A stretch of 64,000 nt of DNA, from positions 58,396-122,395 of the forward strand of contig CBDCZR010000023.1 in the NCBI GenBank assembly GCA_965224535.1, written 5' to 3'. Position numbers and translations under genes: made by a program. The notes beneath the pieces are model-generated. The model was not told the origin of the DNA and did no database searches. It worked only from the letters and a program-made list of their open reading frames with translations. The number at the start of each line of letters is the position of its first letter. Within the stretch, counting starts at the first letter, position 1. Below, piece by piece: positions 41,852 through 51,741 of the stretch. The stretch is from JBCDHN01 sp965224535 (GTDB lineage: Bacteria; Verrucomicrobiota; Verrucomicrobiia; Verrucomicrobiales; DEV007).

Positions 41852-43477
41852 ATGAAATCCGACATCATCGTAGGCCGCTTCACCGGTTCGCAGGAGTTTT
41901 TGACCGCTGACGGATCGATCGTCCTGACCAAGGCGCTGCCAGGCCAAACGCCGGGCGATCACCCCTTTCAAGACGCCGTGGAAATGGAGCAATACGCCGT
42001 GTTGACCGGCATTTTGCAGGATGGCGTGCTCTACGATGCGGTGGTGATGGAGGTGCTGCCAACCATTGCCTCCGAGCTGCTGCAACGTTACCTGGACGCC
42101 GGCCACATCGACCGCAAAGACCTGGAAAAGCGCGTTTTGGCCATTTTGGAGGACGTGATTGGGCCCGCGGAGCCGGAGCCGGAACCGGAGGACGTGGTCC
42201 CCAGCTTTCCCAGGCCGCTGGTGGCGCTGGTGGTGGGGCATCGCAAAAGTTCGCAAGGCGCCGAGAGCAAAACCTTCAACATCACCGAGTGGGTCTACAA
42301 CGATGACATGGCCAAGCGGGTGAAGGAGAGGGTGAAGCTGGCCGAAGTGGCGGTTGTTTATCGCGACGACGCCGGCAACGGTTACACCAGGCTGCCGGCC
42401 AAAATCAACGGCCTGGACCCGGATTTCATCGTCAGCCTGCACTGCAACTTCACCGTCGGTGCCAGTGGCACGGAGATGCTGCACCACCATCAGAGCCGCA
42501 ACAGCGAGCGCCTGGCCTCCATGCTGCAAAATGAGGTGCTCAAGGCGCTGGGTCTGCGCGATCGCGGATTGAGACCGCGTTCCAGCGGCCGCGGCTGGCA
42601 CTTGCTGTCCAACACCAAGGCTCCCGCGGTCATCGTGGAGCCGTTCTTCATGAGCAACGACCGCGAAATGAAGCTGGGCCTGGAGCGCAAGGACGAGTTG
42701 GCGGCGGCCTACGCGGCGGCGATCGACGATTACGCGGCCTCTGTCAGCACGGTGCGGCTGACGGAGGCGCTCACGACCGAGGTGGAACGCTCCCACCCTT
42801 CCGAGGAAGTCGGCGGGATGCGCTTTCTCTACCGCGATATGAGCAAGGAGCAGTTTTTCGAAGCGAACGACGGCTCGCTGGAAGCGTTGATCGAGGAGTC
42901 CAATCAGTGGCGCGACGCCAAGAACGACGACGACGCAGATTTGTTGCCGCTAACCAAGGAAGAGGTGTGGGTCGTGTTTTACACGGAAATGGGGCTGGAT
43001 CGGCGTGGCAAGATCGATCCGCTGCACATCCACAGCGAGGGCGAGCGCGGTTTGCTGCCCCTGCCGGACAAAATCCGGTTCTGGATCGGCGAAGAGGCGC
43101 CCACGTGGAACAAACCCATGCCGCTGGTCGAAAATTTGCGAGCTTTCACCCGTTACCTGGCCACGCTGAAAAATCGCGTGGTGAAAACGGATGCCGGGCA
43201 CAAGCTATACCGCGCGCTCTTCGAGCATTCCGGCATTCAGGGTAATCCCGTGCGCGAGGCGCGGATGCTGGCCAGCGTGGTGCACGGCTATTTTTACCGC
43301 GGCGCTTATCGCCCGGTGGGTCCCGTGCCCTACGAAAAAATCCTGGAAGGTCTGGAGGCGGACAAACCGATTCCCGAAGTGATGGAGGCCACGAATTATC
43401 GCTGGGCGGGCACGGACATTTTGAAAAATCGGGAGAAAAACATCCGGCGGGCGCTGGATTTGCTGGCGGATACCTGA
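41852..43477 (+). CDS. Amidase_3-like zinc hydrolase with unusual flanking domains, no signal peptide
   Basis: The 541-residue protein is built in three parts. Residues 1-105 form a small domain with GQTPGDHPFQDAVEMEQYA that I do not recognise. Residues about 122-290 resemble N-acetylmuramoyl-L-alanine amidase (Amidase_3): zinc ligands H130 (VVGHRKSS), E146 (NITEW), H197 (SLHCN) and catalytic E263 (IVEPFF). Residues 300-541 are an unassigned, largely helical domain with repeated aromatic motifs. There is no signal peptide or TM, so it would be cytoplasmic or released by lysis, which is odd for a cell-wall amidase. A phage-like lysis or recycling role is possible. Confidence 0.75.
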   Translation: MKSDIIVGRFTGSQEFLTADGSIVLTKALPGQTPGDHPFQDAVEMEQYAVLTGILQDGVLYDAVVMEVLPTIASELLQRYLDAGHIDRKDLEKRVLAILEDVIGPAEPEPEPEDVVPSFPRPLVALVVGHRKSSQGAESKTFNITEWVYNDDMAKRVKERVKLAEVAVVYRDDAGNGYTRLPAKINGLDPDFIVSLHCNFTVGASGTEMLHHHQSRNSERLASMLQNEVLKALGLRDRGLRPRSSGRGWHLLSNTKAPAVIVEPFFMSNDREMKLGLERKDELAAAYAAAIDDYAASVSTVRLTEALTTEVERSHPSEEVGGMRFLYRDMSKEQFFEANDGSLEALIEESNQWRDAKNDDDADLLPLTKEEVWVVFYTEMGLDRRGKIDPLHIHSEGERGLLPLPDKIRFWIGEEAPTWNKPMPLVENLRAFTRYLATLKNRVVKTDAGHKLYRALFEHSGIQGNPVREARMLASVVHGYFYRGAYRPVGPVPYEKILEGLEADKPIPEVMEATNYRWAGTDILKNREKNIRRALDLLADT

Positions 43478-43482
43478 GACTC

Positions 43483-43576
43483 AAGGGACCAAAGGGACAG
43501 TTTTTTCAGAATCCCATCCTTTTCGTCCTTTTCGTCCTTTTCGTCCTTTTCGTCCTTTTCGTCCCTTTGGTCCCTT
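43483..43576 (+). terminator. Long-loop hairpin with 9-bp tandem repeats
   Basis: Perfect 16-bp arms (43483-43498, AAGGGACCAAAGGGAC, and its complement at 43561-43576) begin 5 bp after the amidase stop. The 62-nt loop carries five exact copies of CCTTTTCGT (43518-43562). It may act as a terminator or mRNA-stabilising structure. There is no clean U-tract after the second arm. Confidence 0.5.
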
Positions 43577-43639
43577 TGGCTAAAACCCTAGAAATTCCGA
43601 TTTGCCAGCCCTCACCAGGCGCACTAACACGTTGTCACC

Positions 43640-44614
43640 ATGCCCATCCTCATCACCGGCGCCGCCGGCTTCATTGCATCCACCGTCGCCCAAATCCTCC
43701 TCGATGAGGGCAAAGAGATCGTTGGAGTCGACAACCTGAACCGCGCCTACGATCCGCGTCTCAAGCACCACCGCCTGGAACCCTTGCTCGGCCACAAATG
43801 CTTCACCTTTCACGAGCTGGACATCGAGAACCTGGAAGCGCTGCGCGAGGTTTTTCGCGCCAATCAATTTGACGCCGTCCTCAACCTCGCGGCCCGCGCC
43901 GGCGTGCGTTACAGCATGGAAAACCCGTTCGTCTACCTCAGCACCAACGGCATGGGCACGCTGAACGTTTTGGAGCTGATGCGCGAATTTGGCGTGAAAA
44001 AGCACGTCCTGGCCTCCACGTCCTCGCTCTACGCCGGCCAACCCATGCCCTACGTGGAAAGCGCGCCGGTCAACTCGCCCATCTCACCCTACGCAGCGTC
44101 CAAAAAATCGGCTGAGGCCATGAGTTATACTTACCACCACCTGCACGGCATCGATTCCACTGTCTGCCGCTACTTCACCGTCTACGGACCCGCCGGCCGG
44201 CCTGACATGAGCGTGTTTCGCTTCACACGCTGGATTGATTTGGGCGAACCGATCGTCATGTACGGCGACGGCGAGCAATCGCGCGATTTCACTTACGTCG
44301 ATGACATCGCCTGCGGCACAATCGCCGCGATGAAGCCGGTGGGCTACGAAGTCGTCAACCTGGGCGGCGGCCAAAACCCCATTTCCATGAACACCGTCAT
44401 CGGCATGCTGGAGGAGCGGCTCGGCAAAAAGGCGAACGTGGACTATCGCGACGCTCACATCGCCGACGTGCGCGAAACCTGGGCAGACATCGCCAAAGCC
44501 AAGGAATTGCTCGGTTGGGAGCCGGAAATCCCGCTTGAGCGCGGTTTGGACCAGACGATCGCCTGGTACCGCGAAAATCGGGACCTTGCCTGCGAGTTGG
44601 ACCTCATGGTTTGA
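43640..44614 (+). CDS. NAD-dependent epimerase, UDP-glucuronate 4-epimerase-like
   Basis: The 324-residue extended short-chain dehydrogenase has the NAD glycine loop TGAAGFIAS near the N-terminus. The catalytic Y-x3-K is YAASK in SPYAASKKSAEAMSYTYHH, with the Ser/Thr of ASTSSLY upstream. The AARAGVRYSMENP motif is typical of enzymes that interconvert UDP-glucuronate and UDP-galacturonate, and RFTRWIDLGEPIVMYGDG is also found there. The product would supply galacturonic acid for surface polysaccharide. No glycosyltransferase genes are adjacent. Confidence 0.88.
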   Translation: MPILITGAAGFIASTVAQILLDEGKEIVGVDNLNRAYDPRLKHHRLEPLLGHKCFTFHELDIENLEALREVFRANQFDAVLNLAARAGVRYSMENPFVYLSTNGMGTLNVLELMREFGVKKHVLASTSSLYAGQPMPYVESAPVNSPISPYAASKKSAEAMSYTYHHLHGIDSTVCRYFTVYGPAGRPDMSVFRFTRWIDLGEPIVMYGDGEQSRDFTYVDDIACGTIAAMKPVGYEVVNLGGGQNPISMNTVIGMLEERLGKKANVDYRDAHIADVRETWADIAKAKELLGWEPEIPLERGLDQTIAWYRENRDLACELDLMV

Positions 44615-44698
44615 GCGCCCGGCCGGCGAGCGCCCGTCGAAACGGAATTGAGCGAACTGGTGACTTGACGGTGGCCCACCGCCTTGTCGATTACCGCC

Positions 44699-47098
44699 AT
44701 GAACTGTGGCCGAAATTTCGTTCTCACCCTCGCCGCGCTTACTGCATGGAACGCCGCAAACGCGGAGACCTTGCTGACCGAAAACGGCGAGCCTCGCGCC
44801 GTGATCTTGGTCGAAACCGATCAACCCAAGTCACAGCGAGCCGCCACGGAATTGCAAAAATACATCCGGCTGATGAGCGGCGCCGAATTGCCGTTGATTG
44901 CCGAGGGCGAACCGTTGCCGGCAAATCCGGGCACAACAGTGTTAATCGGCCACACCGATCGCGCCAAAAAACTGGGGGTTCGGATTCCATCCGGGTACGA
45001 TCCCACGCCCCGGCCGGATGTGTTTGAAGAAGAAGGTTTCGTCCTGAAAACCATCAAAAACGAAGTCGCCGCTGCCGGCAACAATGACGGCCCTTATCAT
45101 GGAACGGAATACGCCGTTTACGCATTGCTTTGCTCCTTGGGATGCCGCTGGTATTTTCCCGGCGATTGGGGAGAAATTATTCCGAAGCGGGCGACGATTA
45201 AGCTCGAAAACCTGGATTTAAGGGAAAAACCGGATTTCGCCCAACGCAGCGTCAGCCTCGGCGGCTGGTTGCCGGTGAGCCGGGAAGAGCGGGCCGAGTA
45301 CAATGAGTGGAAACTACGCGTCGGAATGACGGTGGATAGAGTGTATCCTGTGGCCGGCGACGGCTTCCTGGCGACGCTGGTGAATCCGAACGAATATTAC
45401 AAGGATCACCCGGAGTGGTATGCCATGAACCAGGCCGGCGAACGCCATCTGCATCCCCGCGCCAACGGCACGTACTACGACCGGCATACGATGCTTTGTC
45501 TGTCGAATGAAGAGATGTTCGCCGAAGCTGTGAAGAATGCGAAGCTGGCATTCGCCGGCGAGAAAAAGATGTCGATCGTAGGCTCCAACGGCCTGGATAT
45601 TTCGCCTCCGGACGGCGTGCCTTATTGCTATTGCGAGAACTGCAAGGCACAGAGCCAGAATTTCAACTATCCAGGCTATGCGCATCGCACCTTTCAAAGC
45701 GAGGAGTTCTTTGGCTTCGCCGCGAAACTGGCCCACGAGTTTCCGGACAAGTTCGTCGCGACGATGGCTTATTCGCTGCGCGAAATCGTGCCGCAGGGCG
45801 TTGATTTGCCCAAAAACGTCTCGGTGATGGTTGCGCCGATATCCTGCGATGTGTTGCACCCGAACGATTCCAAACTTTGGCGCCGGCGTGACTTCGTTCG
45901 CAATTTGCGGCGTTGGCGGGCCAAGTCGGATCACATCACGATTTATGATTACAACCCCGGTTTGCTGCTGGGAAGCTGGGTTCCGGAGCGCGATGCGGAG
46001 AATTTCGCGATTAACGCGCCAATTTATCGCGAAATCGGGATCAAGGGCTTCAATTCCGAAGGCCGCAAGGCATTTATGCAGACCTGGATCAGCTACTATG
46101 TTCGCGCACGTTTTTTGTGGGATGCGGACAGCGATTTGGAAGCAATCAAGGCGGATTTTTACCCCACATTCTTCGGCAAACAGGCCGGACCGCATATTCG
46201 CGCATGGTGGGACGCTTGTTCCGAGGCGCTGGTGCGCGATCCCATGCAGGCGCACGAAGACTGGCTCATCAATCATATCTACACCCAGGAATTCGTCCGC
46301 TCGATCCAAAAACACATCGACGCCGCCAAGGCCGCCGAATCCACGCCGGAGCAAAAGCAACGCATCGACGCCGTCGCTTTGATCGCCGATCATTTGCTGG
46401 CTTTCAGTGAAATGAACGATGCCGAGCGCAATACCGATTACGCCAAAGCCGCGGCCGCCGCGGAACGCATGTATCAGCGCGAGGTGGAGCTTCACGAGAT
46501 CTATCAATACTTCCACGAATATCGAAACGAAGATCACGGCCGGCGATCCTATTTTCCTGGTGGCCGCAGCGTGCACTTCAAGGAACTGGCCGCGAAAACG
46601 AACGGCGAAAGCGGCGTATTGGTCGCGCCGATCCCACTTGAGGCATCATTCGCCCGCGATCCGTTCAACGAAGGCATCGTTGGCGGTTGGCAGGATGTTG
46701 ATTTCGACGATTCAGCCTGGGAAACGCGCGATACCTATATAACCTGGGATCAGCAGGAAGAGCCGCTCGATGAAGCGGGGCACGATTACGATGGCTACGG
46801 TTGGTATCGCTTCAGCTTCGATCTACCGGCGGATTTGAAAGGAAAATCGGTCTCGATCTATTGCGGCGGTATCATCAACGAAGGCTGGCTATGGGCGAAC
46901 GGAAAGTATGCCGGCCACAAACCGCACGAAATCTGGTGGAATTCGCTGAAACACCCGTTCGAGGTCGATGTCACCGGCCAGGTTGAGTTCGGCAAGAAAA
47001 ATACGATTGCGATTCGCGTTTGGAACGATGCGGAGATCGGCGGGCTTTACCGGCGCGGGTTCATCTGGGCCGGTGATTTGCCGAAATCCGGGGAATAG
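44699..47098 (+). CDS. DUF4838 secreted glycan-active protein with C-terminal galactose-binding-like domain
   Basis: The 799-residue protein has a signal peptide (NFVLTLAALTAWNAANA). An N-terminal GH20b/GH67-like domain (about 25-160, PKSQRAATELQKYIRLMSG) is followed by DUF4838 (PVAGDGFLATLVNPNEYYKD, VGSNGLDISPPDGVPYCYCE). The C-terminal part (about 640-795) is a jelly-roll carbohydrate-binding domain similar to GH2 sugar-binding domains (FDDSAWETRDTYITW, GYGWYRFSFDLPADL). DUF4838 proteins accompany polysaccharide utilisation genes and are probably glycosidases, with unproven specificity. The start at 44699 is chosen for the signal. A related secreted protein gene follows after 20 bp. Confidence 0.85.
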   Translation: MNCGRNFVLTLAALTAWNAANAETLLTENGEPRAVILVETDQPKSQRAATELQKYIRLMSGAELPLIAEGEPLPANPGTTVLIGHTDRAKKLGVRIPSGYDPTPRPDVFEEEGFVLKTIKNEVAAAGNNDGPYHGTEYAVYALLCSLGCRWYFPGDWGEIIPKRATIKLENLDLREKPDFAQRSVSLGGWLPVSREERAEYNEWKLRVGMTVDRVYPVAGDGFLATLVNPNEYYKDHPEWYAMNQAGERHLHPRANGTYYDRHTMLCLSNEEMFAEAVKNAKLAFAGEKKMSIVGSNGLDISPPDGVPYCYCENCKAQSQNFNYPGYAHRTFQSEEFFGFAAKLAHEFPDKFVATMAYSLREIVPQGVDLPKNVSVMVAPISCDVLHPNDSKLWRRRDFVRNLRRWRAKSDHITIYDYNPGLLLGSWVPERDAENFAINAPIYREIGIKGFNSEGRKAFMQTWISYYVRARFLWDADSDLEAIKADFYPTFFGKQAGPHIRAWWDACSEALVRDPMQAHEDWLINHIYTQEFVRSIQKHIDAAKAAESTPEQKQRIDAVALIADHLLAFSEMNDAERNTDYAKAAAAAERMYQREVELHEIYQYFHEYRNEDHGRRSYFPGGRSVHFKELAAKTNGESGVLVAPIPLEASFARDPFNEGIVGGWQDVDFDDSAWETRDTYITWDQQEEPLDEAGHDYDGYGWYRFSFDLPADLKGKSVSIYCGGIINEGWLWANGKYAGHKPHEIWWNSLKHPFEVDVTGQVEFGKKNTIAIRVWNDAEIGGLYRRGFIWAGDLPKSGE

Positions 47099-47118
47099 GC
47101 AAAAACGCGTTTTCAGTT

Positions 47119-49655
47119 ATGATAAGACCGCATGGCCTGACGGGAGCCCTTTTGGTATTGCTGGCCGCCAAATTTGCCTGCACTTGCACGGCACAGACCA
47201 AAGTCGCGATCGCCGAGGATCAGCCGCCTCCCGTCCGCCATGCCGTCAACGCACTCCGGAAAGCACTTTCCGCCCGAAATGACGACTTGCCGGCTGAGTT
47301 CACGGTCGCCATCAACAAAGAGGGCGTCACGCGAACACCAGAATCGCTGCTGATTCACAAAGTCGCGGGATCAAGCTCGCCTGGCTGGATTGCGTCCGGT
47401 TCTGACGAAATCGGTTTGGCATACGCATTGCGGGAAATCGCCCGAAGTATTGATTGCACGCCGAAAAACGAGGATTGGCGCGCTCGGATTCGCGAAACCG
47501 CGGAATCGCCGTATCTAAAAACGCGTAGCATCACCATTCAGCTCTTCAACGCCGCGTTGGAGCGGGAATGGTACTTCAGTGAGGATTTTTGGCACAGTTA
47601 TTTTGGAATGCTGGCGGACCATCGCTTCAATCAATTTACGCTCACCTTTGGCCATCAAACCAACTATCTAAATCCCGTCTATCCCTGGCTGTTCGAATTG
47701 CCGGACTATCCTGAAGTCCGGGTTCGCGGCTTGACCGACGAAGATCGGGCTCGCAATCTGGAGATGTTGGCCCGAATCGCGGAAATGGCCGGCGAATATG
47801 GGTTGAAATTCGTCCTCGGCATCTGGACGCAACAACCGGTGGAAAAATACGGCCGGCGCTATCTGGATGGCTTCCCCAGCGGAGCCGCGGCGCGGGATTA
47901 TTGCGCAAAAGGTCTAACCAAGCTCCTAATTGCTTGCCCCGGAGTAGACGGCGTTCAGTTTCGCATGAATATCGAGGCCGGTATCCCGGAAGACGTCCAA
48001 AACGACTATTTCCAGGCTCAGTTCGACGCAATCCGCCAATGCGGAAGAGACGTGAAGCTGGATCTTCGCTACAAGGGGTTGCGGCAAGAAACGATCCGTC
48101 AGGCAGTCGCCACCGGCCTGGATCTGACCGTTTCTACCAAGTTTTGGTGCGAGCACATGGGATTGCCGTTTCATCCAACCACCCAAGACCGCCTTTATCG
48201 CGAAAGCCGCTATGGATACGGCGCCATGCTTGCCAAACCGCGAGATTATCGAGTGGTTTATCGTATGTGGACAGCCGGCTCCCAACGCCTCTTGCTCTGG
48301 GGCGACCCAGACTACGCAAGGCGATTTGCCGGAGTTGCAAGCTAGGCGGCGGCGAGGGATTCGAGATTTTTTCACCCTTATCTAACAAGGGCTTTGGCGA
48401 TACCGGCAAACCGTGGCGCATTTTCGCCAACCGGGCTGATGAATACTACGGCTGGGAATACGAACGCTACTGGCTCTACTATCTTAGTTTCGGCCGTCTT
48501 GGCTACAACCCTGACACGCCACCCAATGTTTGGCAGCGAGAGTTTTCCGCGCGTTTTGGTCCCGGTGGAAGCGAACTCGAAGAAGCCTACCGAAGCGCCA
48601 GCCAGATTTTGCCGTTGTTGGCCGCTACGAAACTTTTCGGCGCCAGCGAATGGCGATTTTGGCCGGAAATGTCGACCGGAGGGCCGCTAGAATCCTACCT
48701 TCATATCCAGCCGAGCGATTACGGCCAGTTTTACGCGATCGAACCTTGGAAAGAATCTCCAAGCTGGTTGGCGGAGCCTTGGTCGGCGGATCATCGCGGA
48801 TTCGTCGAAGATGCAATTGCCGGCCAGGTCCGAGCAAAGTGGACGCCGCCGCACGTTTCAGATCGGTTGGATCGATTGGCCGCCGAAACGCAGCAGCATC
48901 TGGATAATGCCGCCCGCAAAATTGGATTCGAGCATGCTGAATTCCGCTCCACGCATCGGGATTTTTCCGTGCTGGCGGGTTTGGCGCGTTACCATGCCGC
49001 CAAGTCGCGGGCGGCGACGGAAATCGCCTTTTATCATCGAACCGGGCAAACCAAACGCCTCTCTTTGGCACTCAAGCAGATTCAAGCCGCGGAAGAGGCT
49101 TGGCGCGAGATTGTCGAAGCGACCGAAGACGTTTACCATCCCAACCTTGTGTTTGGATACTCAGCCGAACGCAGCCCGCCGATCGCCGGCGCAATTCGGG
49201 CGCATACCGGGCACTGGAAAGACCGGTTGCCCGAGGTTCGCGCCGATGTCGATTGGGTTCGAAAATTGCTGACCAACGCAAATGCGCCGGCCGATCCCAT
49301 TCTGCGTTATCCGGGCGAAATTTCGCCTTCGCCTGAGTCGTTGCCGAAAATCAGCCATCAACCCGCCCTTGAAGCCGTCTCCGGCGCTGATTTGGAGATC
49401 CGGGCCACGGTAACCTCAGAAACTGAGCTGCGAGGCGTCTTCCTCCATCACCGGCCAATGGACCAAACTCAGGATTGGAAATCCATTCGCATGAAGCCGC
49501 AGGGAGCAGGAGAGTTTTTCGCAACCATTCCGGGTAATACGATAAGCAGCCTCCACGATCATCTCTATTATATTGAGGCACTCGTCGAGGGGGGCGGGAG
49601 ACTTTGGCCGGAGTGGTTGAAAGAGGCTCCCTACCGGGTCGTCTCAACCCGCTAA
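47119..49655 (+). pseudogene. Secreted glycoside-hydrolase-like protein with a frameshift
   Basis: The first frame (to 48345) has a signal peptide, a GH20b-like N-domain (RHAVNALRKAL, SDEIGLAYALREIARSI) and the start of a TIM barrel (SITIQLFNAALEREWYFSED, HRFNQFTLTFG). The rest of the protein continues in the -1 frame from about 48333 (SCKLGGGEGFEIFSPLSNKG) to 49655, with a helical domain and a C-terminal beta domain. Inserting one base in the GCCGGAG at 48328-48334 restores one frame of about 845 residues. It is probably an exo-acting glycosidase related to the DUF4838 neighbour. The break may be genuine inactivation or a sequencing error. Confidence 0.8.
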
Positions 49656-49710
49656 CGTTGCGTTCCGAGTTATTCTGGCCTTGTCGAATCTATTCGTCGG
49701 TTCCGTTTCC

Positions 49711-49738
49711 GTCGCGTAGCGACAATGTATGGTAGCCG
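49711..49738. repeat. Partial copy of the 2670-2921 repeat family
   Basis: GTCGCGTAGCGACAATGTAT and the following 8 bases match 2695-2722 with three mismatches in 28. It lies in the intergenic region after the glycosidase-like gene and seems to be a short solo copy of the element's inner arm. Confidence 0.55.
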
Positions 49739-49784
49739 CGTAGTTCCCAAAACCAAAAATTCATCACCTAACTTACCCCATCAG

Positions 49785-49822
49785 ACGAGGTTCACGTGAG
49801 TGCGTGAACCTCGTTCTCTTTT
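49785..49822 (+). terminator. Rho-independent terminator
   Basis: ACGAGGTTCACG and CGTGAACCTCGT form a perfect 12-bp stem with a 6-nt loop, followed by TCTCTTTT. It would end transcription from the glycosidase-like gene and, read from the other side, the convergent membrane-protein gene. Confidence 0.75.
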
Positions 49823-49824
49823 AC

Positions 49825-50367
49825 CTAGGTTGGTGGCTGTTCGGCCCCGAACCAGGCGTCCAGAATCCCGGATTTCGCCAGCAAAACGTCGTAAACCAGG
49901 TAGCAGAGGAACAGAACGTGGAAAACCATGAAAAGCGCCGGCACACGCTGCTCGAAGCCGCCGAAACCCCGTTTTCGCCCTTCCGGATGATCGCCTCCCT
50001 CCCACTCCTCTATGTAAGGCTGCTGCGGCAAGGCTGCCTCCAACACGTGAATCACGCGGAATTTGTCCTCCAAAATATTCCGCTGCGAGCGGATCACGCT
50101 CCACCAGATGGATGAGAGGATGAGGCCGGCCACGGGAAAGCCGAGCATCAGAATCTGGTGACCCGACTCTGCCTGAAATTTCTCGCCAAAGAGCAAAAAT
50201 CCCGCTGCGCTGAAGATCGCGGTGTTGATGCCCGCGTAAAACCGGTTGGCCTCGGCGCGGCGATCGACTAGGCGCTCGGTCCAGTGCACGAACGTGTTGT
50301 ACTGCTGCTGAGTTACCTCAAGCTCACTATCGTAACCAGGTTCGGCTTCCTTGGGTCCTGACGGCAT
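49825..50367 (-). CDS. RipA-like/unknown membrane protein
   Basis: The product is 180 residues. A coiled-coil-like N-terminus (QQQYNTFVHWTERLVDRRAEANRFYAGINTAIF) leads into two TM helices (about 50-70 and 77-97), a cytoplasmic loop and a third TM near 145-165. The layout and the AEANRFYAGINTAIF stretch resemble the RipA-type octameric membrane protein family often found in defence-related or mobile regions; the match is from memory and tentative. The Met at 50367 is preferred, though a start 12 codons upstream is possible. It is divergent from the LOG gene. Confidence 0.68.
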   Translation of the reverse strand: MPSGPKEAEPGYDSELEVTQQQYNTFVHWTERLVDRRAEANRFYAGINTAIFSAAGFLLFGEKFQAESGHQILMLGFPVAGLILSSIWWSVIRSQRNILEDKFRVIHVLEAALPQQPYIEEWEGGDHPEGRKRGFGGFEQRVPALFMVFHVLFLCYLVYDVLLAKSGILDAWFGAEQPPT

Positions 50368-50494
50368 GTCAACCAGATAACGGAGAAATCGACCGTTTGG
50401 CAAATGCTTCTTGCGGCCGAAATGGCCCGAGTTTCGCCAAACCCGCGAACTTTTCGAATTTCCAACGCCACGTTTTTGGCCAAACGTGGGAGTG

Positions 50495-51085
50495 ATGAAA
50501 TCGATTTGCGTGTTTTGCGGCTCGAGCCCGGGAGCCCGGCCGGCTTACCTCCAAGCGGCGGAGATGGTCGGGCGCACCATCGCGCAAACCGGGATGCGCA
50601 TGGTTTACGGCGGCGGCTCGGTCGGGATGATGGGCGCGGTGGCCGATGCCTGCCTGCAAGCGGGGGGCGAGGTGACCGGCGTCATCACCAAAAAGCTGAA
50701 AAATCTCGAGGTTGGCCACGGCCGGCTCACCGCGTTGGAGGTGGTCGAAAGCATGCACGAGCGCAAGGCGCGCATGGCGGAGTTGGCGGACGGATTCGTG
50801 GCCTTGCCCGGCGGAATTGGCACGCTGGACGAGATGTTTGAGGTGTTTACCTGGGCGCAGTTGGAAATTCACGCCAAACCCTGCGGATTGCTCAACGTGG
50901 AGGGTTACTACGACGATTTGCACGCGTTTTTGCGGCATTGCGTCCAAGAACGCTTCCTTTTGCCCGAACACGGGGACATGCTCTTGCTCGACGAGGATTT
51001 TGAGTCGTTGATGGCCCGGATGATGAGTTTCGAGCCCGTGCGTCTGGAAAAATGGGTCGAACGCAAAACCACCGGCGCGGGTTAA
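50495..51085 (+). CDS. LOG family nucleoside 5'-monophosphate phosphoribohydrolase, short form
   Basis: The 196-residue cytoplasmic enzyme resembles cytokinin-activating LOG proteins, which release free bases from nucleoside monophosphates. It has the TIGR00730 pattern SICVFCGSSPGARPAYLQAA, MVYGGGSVGMMGAVADA, the active-site ESMHERKARM and PGGIGTLDEMFEVFTWAQL. It lacks the long extensions of the paralogue at 18807-19952. The start at 50495 gives the standard N-terminus; the frame is open 28 codons upstream. A small TM-protein gene follows after 18 bp. Confidence 0.92.
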   Translation: MKSICVFCGSSPGARPAYLQAAEMVGRTIAQTGMRMVYGGGSVGMMGAVADACLQAGGEVTGVITKKLKNLEVGHGRLTALEVVESMHERKARMAELADGFVALPGGIGTLDEMFEVFTWAQLEIHAKPCGLLNVEGYYDDLHAFLRHCVQERFLLPEHGDMLLLDEDFESLMARMMSFEPVRLEKWVERKTTGAG

Positions 51086-51103
51086 TTCCGCAACGAACCG
51101 AAG

Positions 51104-51652
51104 ATGTCCAAGCGAAAAGTCAAACCTCCCTCCAAAGTTCGCCAAGCCGCCAAAAAGCGGGTTGAGCGTAAAGAAAAGGACCTTCCTCCACCCGGTGCGC
51201 CGTCAACCAAGCGTTTTTTGGTCCTCGCATTGCTGGTAGTCGCAGCCATCGGCGCCGCATGGGCTCTGACGGTCTACCTGCCCAAACTGCCCTTCATTCG
51301 CGGCGACCTGGAACCCTGGCTGACCTACGAAAAACGCCTCCGCCAACCCGAGGGACAAGCTCAATTTTACGAATACCGGCCCCGCGAAGTGGAAAAATGG
51401 CTCGGCGGCGTGCGAAAATCCGGCGCCGACGCCAAGGATTTGCGCCTCATCCTGGACCGGGCCGTCCGCTGGCTCTCCATCCCCGACGCCACCCGCGTAA
51501 TCGAGGCCGCCCACGCGGCGCAAAGCGCCCATACCTCGGTAGTCGCGGAATTCGCCCTAAAACTCCGCGCAAAAACAGGAACCGCCAGCGCCGAGGAGCG
51601 GGATTGCCGGGCACGGTTGGATCGGGTGCTCGGCAACCCAGAGGATCCGTAG
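51104..51652 (+). CDS. Single-TM basic hypothetical protein
   Basis: The 182-residue product has a very basic N-terminus (KRKVKPPSKVRQAAKKRVER), one TM helix at about 38-60 (FLVLALLVVAAIGAAWALTV) and a C-terminal soluble domain with a helical, solenoid-like pattern (ATRVIEAAHAAQSAHTSVVAEFA). No family recognised. It follows the LOG gene on the same strand. Confidence 0.6.
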   Translation: MSKRKVKPPSKVRQAAKKRVERKEKDLPPPGAPSTKRFLVLALLVVAAIGAAWALTVYLPKLPFIRGDLEPWLTYEKRLRQPEGQAQFYEYRPREVEKWLGGVRKSGADAKDLRLILDRAVRWLSIPDATRVIEAAHAAQSAHTSVVAEFALKLRAKTGTASAEERDCRARLDRVLGNPEDP

Positions 51653-51741
51653 GCCGGAATGGGGGAGAGAAACCCGATCCATCCAAAAATGCAGGAAAAA
51701 CGAAAAACGCCGGATGACGGTGTTGGATGATACAAAGCGCG

